14,717 nucleotides of DNA, taken from NCBI GenBank assembly GCA_028819675.1, contig JAPPKT010000323.1, positions 1-14,717 of the forward strand, read 5' to 3'. The translations under genes and the position numbers were made by a program. Positions 12,209 through 14,717 of the stretch are shown here, piece after piece (the first letter of the stretch is position 1; the number at the start of each line of letters is the position of its first letter). Below the pieces are notes generated by a model that saw nothing but the letters and a program-made list of their open reading frames with translations, was not told the origin of the DNA and did no database searches. This DNA is from Caldilineaceae bacterium (GTDB lineage: Bacteria; Chloroflexota; Anaerolineae; Caldilineales; Caldilineaceae).

Positions 12209-13455
12209 TCCCGGTGGTGCACCGCTCCGGCAAGAGCTTCCGCAGCGCGTCGGAGTACTGCCTGGGCGACAAGGTACCGGAACTGAAAAAGGACGAGGGA
12301 GAGGAGCGAAGGAAGCGCCAGGAGGGCGACCCGAGCTGGTCCAAGGAGATCATGAGCGATCGCGTCGCCTGGACGCAGACGCTGAACCTTCCCACCGACA
12401 ACCCCTACCAGGCCACCCGCATGATGGCCGCGACCGTCGGCTACGCCCCCGCGCTGAAGCAGCGAGCCGGCGTGAAGGACGGCGGCCGCCAGCTCGAGAA
12501 GCCGGTCTGCCACTATTCGCTTTCCTGGAAGGAGGGGGAGCGACCCAGCCGCCCCGAGATGCTCGAGGCGGTCCGGTCGAGCCTCGAGACGCTCCGCTTG
12601 GAGGATCGCCAGGCGCTTGTCGTCGCTCATTGCGACACCAGGAGCGCCCACGTACATGTCATCGCCAACCGCGTATCGTGGGAGGACGGCCGCTCCGCCA
12701 ATCTCGGGCGAAGCCATCGCGTACTCTCACGATGGGCCGAGAACTACGAGCGGTCTCGAAGCGATATCCAGTGCCTCGATCGAGTTGATCGCAACGCCCG
12801 CCGCGCGGATGGCGAGATCGTCTTCGCCAAGAAGACCCCCTCGAAAGCCACCTACTACCGCGATCCCTACCAGGATCGCCTGGGCCGCCTGCGTTACGAA
12901 GACGGCGGCACGCCCCAGGAGCAGTCCGAGATCGAGAGGCTCCGGGCGGCCGAGCAGAGAAACTTTGAGCGTTGCCGATCTTCGAATCAGGAGCGCCGCG
13001 CGGAGATCGACCGCAGCCACAAACAGCAATGGCGCGAGCTGTACCAGCTGCAAGACAAGGAGCGAGAGCAGCTTGAAGCGAGGCTGGAAAAAGCCCCCGA
13101 TCGGGAGCGTCAGGGATACGATCCGAAAGGTGAGCTCGAGGAGCTGGCCCGGCGCCATAAACAGGAGCGCGGCGATCTCGGTCGGCGGCATGCTCGCACC
13201 CGGGAGCAGCTCAGGAATCTATACGCGACCGAGTACGTGCAGGGACTTGCCACGCAAAGCGGATCGCTGACGGCTCGCATCGGATCCGATCAAGCCATCA
13301 GCGCCGCGAAGCAAGCGGTCTGCGCGGCCCTGAAGAACGAAATCGGCCGCAGCGGCGGCGGGGGAGGAGGATCGCCGGTCCCCCCATCGATGAAGAACAT
13401 CCTCAAGGGCCTCGGCGACGAGGAGGAAGAGCATGAACACTCATTGGGCCGGTAG
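12205..13455 (+). CDS. mobA: MOBP/VirD2-like relaxase
   Basis: A 416-residue relaxase. The N-terminal 200 residues are the relaxase domain: MIPVVHRSGKSFRSASEYCL contains the likely nicking tyrosine Y18, and motif III is H142-C-D144-T-R-S-A-H149-V-H151 within VVAHCDTRSAHVHVIANRV, ending with N155. These are the histidine-rich metal site and catalytic tyrosine of the MOBP/PF03432 type. Residues about 236-350 are a highly charged helical coiled-coil region (ERLRAAEQRNFERCRSSNQE; ELEELARRHKQERGDLGRRH), typical of non-catalytic tails of mobilization proteins. A glycine run and an acidic tail end the protein. It should cut one strand at oriT and pilot it into a helper secretion channel; no coupling protein or type IV secretion gene is in the window. 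Start overlaps mobC by four bases. Confidence 0.85.
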   Translation: MIPVVHRSGKSFRSASEYCLGDKVPELKKDEGEERRKRQEGDPSWSKEIMSDRVAWTQTLNLPTDNPYQATRMMAATVGYAPALKQRAGVKDGGRQLEKPVCHYSLSWKEGERPSRPEMLEAVRSSLETLRLEDRQALVVAHCDTRSAHVHVIANRVSWEDGRSANLGRSHRVLSRWAENYERSRSDIQCLDRVDRNARRADGEIVFAKKTPSKATYYRDPYQDRLGRLRYEDGGTPQEQSEIERLRAAEQRNFERCRSSNQERRAEIDRSHKQQWRELYQLQDKEREQLEARLEKAPDRERQGYDPKGELEELARRHKQERGDLGRRHARTREQLRNLYATEYVQGLATQSGSLTARIGSDQAISAAKQAVCAALKNEIGRSGGGGGGSPVPPSMKNILKGLGDEEEEHEHSLGR

Positions 13456-13457
13456 AC

Positions 13458-13477
13458 CCGCCCCGAGCGCGGTTTTT
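13458..13477 (+). terminator. Short GC hairpin with T-run after the relaxase
   Basis: CCGC (13458-13461) and GCGG (13469-13472) flank a seven-base loop and are followed by TTTTT, three bases after the relaxase stop. The stem is short, so the terminator is weak. The remaining 13478-13629 contains no gene I trust on the plus strand. Confidence 0.35.
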
Positions 13478-13629
13478 GACGGCAGGCGCCTTCTCTCACG
13501 CCGCCATAGCGCAATGGAAGAAGTTCGCTTTACGCTGCCTGAGTAACCACCGGGTTTCCGCTAGAGTCCAGGTCCGTGCGGGTGGTCACGTAAACCAGTG
13601 CTGTATTGTATGCTGCGGGGATCACGGGT

Positions 13630-14717
13630 ATGGCGCGACGACGGTCAGGGAAGCGAGAGGGCGCGACAGAGGCTACCCCGAATGGAGGGGCCACCATCGG
13701 CCACGAGGCCGAACTGTGGGCGATGGCCGACGCCCTTCGCGGCTCGATGGACGCCGCTGAGTACAAGCACGTTGTTCTCGGCCTGATTTTCCTCAAGTAC
13801 ATCTCCGACGCCTTCGAAGAGCGCCGTGCGGCAGTGCTCGCCGAGTGGGGCGAGGCCGCCGCTGAGGACCGGGACGAGTACATTGCTGAGAACGTCTTCT
13901 GGGTCCCTACGGAGGCCCGCTGGTCTCATCTGCGGGTGCAGGCGCGGCAGCCGACTGTCGGCCTGACCGTCGATCAGGCCATGACGGCCATCGAGCGGGA
14001 CAACCCCGCGCTCAAGGACGTGCTGCCTCGGGACTACGCCCGGCCCGCACTCGACAAACGACGGCTCGGTCAGTTGATCGACCTCGTCAGCAACATCCAG
14101 GTGGGCGATAAAGACGCCCGTTCCCGCGACGTGCTCGGCCGTGTCTACGAGTACTTCCTGTCGCAGTTCGCGAGTGCGGAGGGCAAGAAGGGCGGCGAGT
14201 TCTACACGCCGCGTTGCGTCGTCAAGGTGCTGGTCGAGATGCTGGAGCCGTACCGGGGCCGGGTCTACGACCCGTGCTGCGGCTCGTCGGGCATGTTCGT
14301 GCAGTCGATCAAGTTCGTGCGCGCCCATGCGAGCGGCAACGGGAACGGCGGAATGGCCAGGGCGGACATCAGCATCTACGGCCAGGAGTCGAACTACACG
14401 ACATGGCGGCTGGCGAAGATGAACCTTGCCATCCGGGGCATCGAGGGGCAGATCGCCCATGGCGACAGCTTCCACAATGACCGTCACCCGGACCTGAAGG
14501 CCGACTACATCCTCGCCAATCCGCCGTTCAACGTCTCGGACTGGGGCGGCGAGCGGCTGACCGACGACAAGCGCTGGCGCTACGGCGTTCCGCCGAAGGG
14601 CAACGCCAACTTCGCGTGGGTGCAGCACATGGTCCACCATCTGGCGCCCGCAGGCGTCGCGGGGTTCGTGCTCGCCAACGGGTCGATGTCGTCGAGCCAG
14701 TCGGGCGAGGGCGAGAT
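13630..14717 (+). CDS. hsdM: Type I restriction-modification DNA methyltransferase subunit M, 3'-cut
   Basis: The frame opens at ATG 13630 (GGGGAT about 10 bases upstream) and is still open at the window edge after 362 codons; family members are about 500-550 residues. The N-terminal helical domain begins after a basic leader ([39 protein letters not shown]). Then come GGEFYTPR (188-195), the S-adenosylmethionine-binding motif [10 protein letters not shown] (214-223, where the usual form is DPxxGSGGM), and the catalytic motif NPPF (297-300) typical of N6-adenine methylation. HsdM pairs with HsdS for site recognition and with HsdR for cutting; those genes would lie to the right. It adds a defence and stabilization function to the element. 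A long frame on the opposite strand is a shadow. Confidence 0.9.
   Translation, partial: MARRRSGKREGATEATPNGGATIGHEAELWAMADALRGSMDAAEYKHVVLGLIFLKYISDAFEERRAAVLAEWGEAAAEDRDEYIAENVFWVPTEARWSHLRVQARQPTVGLTVDQAMTAIERDNPALKDVLPRDYARPALDKRRLGQLIDLVSNIQVGDKDARSRDVLGRVYEYFLSQFASAEGKKGGEFYTPRCVVKVLVEMLEPYRGRVYDPCCGSSGMFVQSIKFVRAHASGNGNGGMARADISIYGQESNYTTWRLAKMNLAIRGIEGQIAHGDSFHNDRHPDLKADYILANPPFNVSDWGGERLTDDKRWRYGVPPKGNANFAWVQHMVHHLAPAGVAGFVLANGSMSSSQSGEGE

Noticed and set aside
13645..14640. 331-codon minus-strand frame
   Set aside because: Exact shadow of hsdM, which has its full set of methyltransferase motifs on the plus strand.

Overview
The window looks like a stretch of a mobilizable plasmid, or a plasmid integrated in a chromosome, carried by a high-GC Gram-negative bacterium. 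Several cargo genes (the repeat-module secreted protein at the left edge, the LLATSRTGTMQKE protein, the small exported protein near 9.1-9.7 kb) recall Acidobacteriota proteins. The replication, partition and AbiE genes look more like proteobacterial plasmid genes. The host call is inference from protein style, not a search result, and the region is clearly a mosaic.

Layout. Bases 1-1263: C-terminal part of a secreted repeat-module protein whose 5' part is cut off at about base 60 by a short repeated motif. Bases 1519-3366: an AbiEi/AbiEii type IV toxin-antitoxin operon behind a promoter that overlaps a near-perfect 41-bp palindrome. Bases 3545-4072: an ORF6N-domain protein. Bases 4167-6256: a plasmid maintenance block, ParA ATPase, a small ribbon-helix-helix partner and a RepA initiator. 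Bases 6303-7400: a decayed serine-recombinase tail, a small secreted protein and gene-poor sequence bounded by two direct copies of the motif that also sits at the left edge. Bases 7452-7584: three 18-bp iterons followed by AT-rich DNA, the best candidate for the replication origin.

Bases 7746-9917 hold a DUF29 protein, two tiny overlapping ORFs and a small exported protein, between two direct copies of a 135-156 bp dispersed repeat. Bases 10055-10917 (minus strand): a two-gene operon of a ribbon-helix-helix protein and a membrane-anchored protein. Bases 11138-11586: a degraded SRAP (YedK/HMCES-like) fragment running into a degraded tyrosine-integrase tail. Bases 11774-13455: a nested inverted repeat with an IncP-like candidate nick region, followed by mobC and a MOBP/VirD2-type relaxase (candidate oriT-mob cassette). 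Bases 13630-14717: the start of a type I restriction-modification hsdM gene, cut by the window edge.

The genes fit together as a plasmid: RepA with iterons for replication, ParA with an RHH partner for segregation, AbiE (and possibly the RM system) for stabilization and phage defence, and oriT-MobC-relaxase for mobilization by a helper conjugation system. No mating-pair-formation genes, tRNA, rRNA or CRISPR array were seen. The most notable points are the iteron origin separated from repA by inserted cargo, the oriT candidate, the operator palindrome of the AbiE operon, the dispersed repeat that keeps a reading frame on the minus strand, and the unrecognised RHH/membrane-protein operon.
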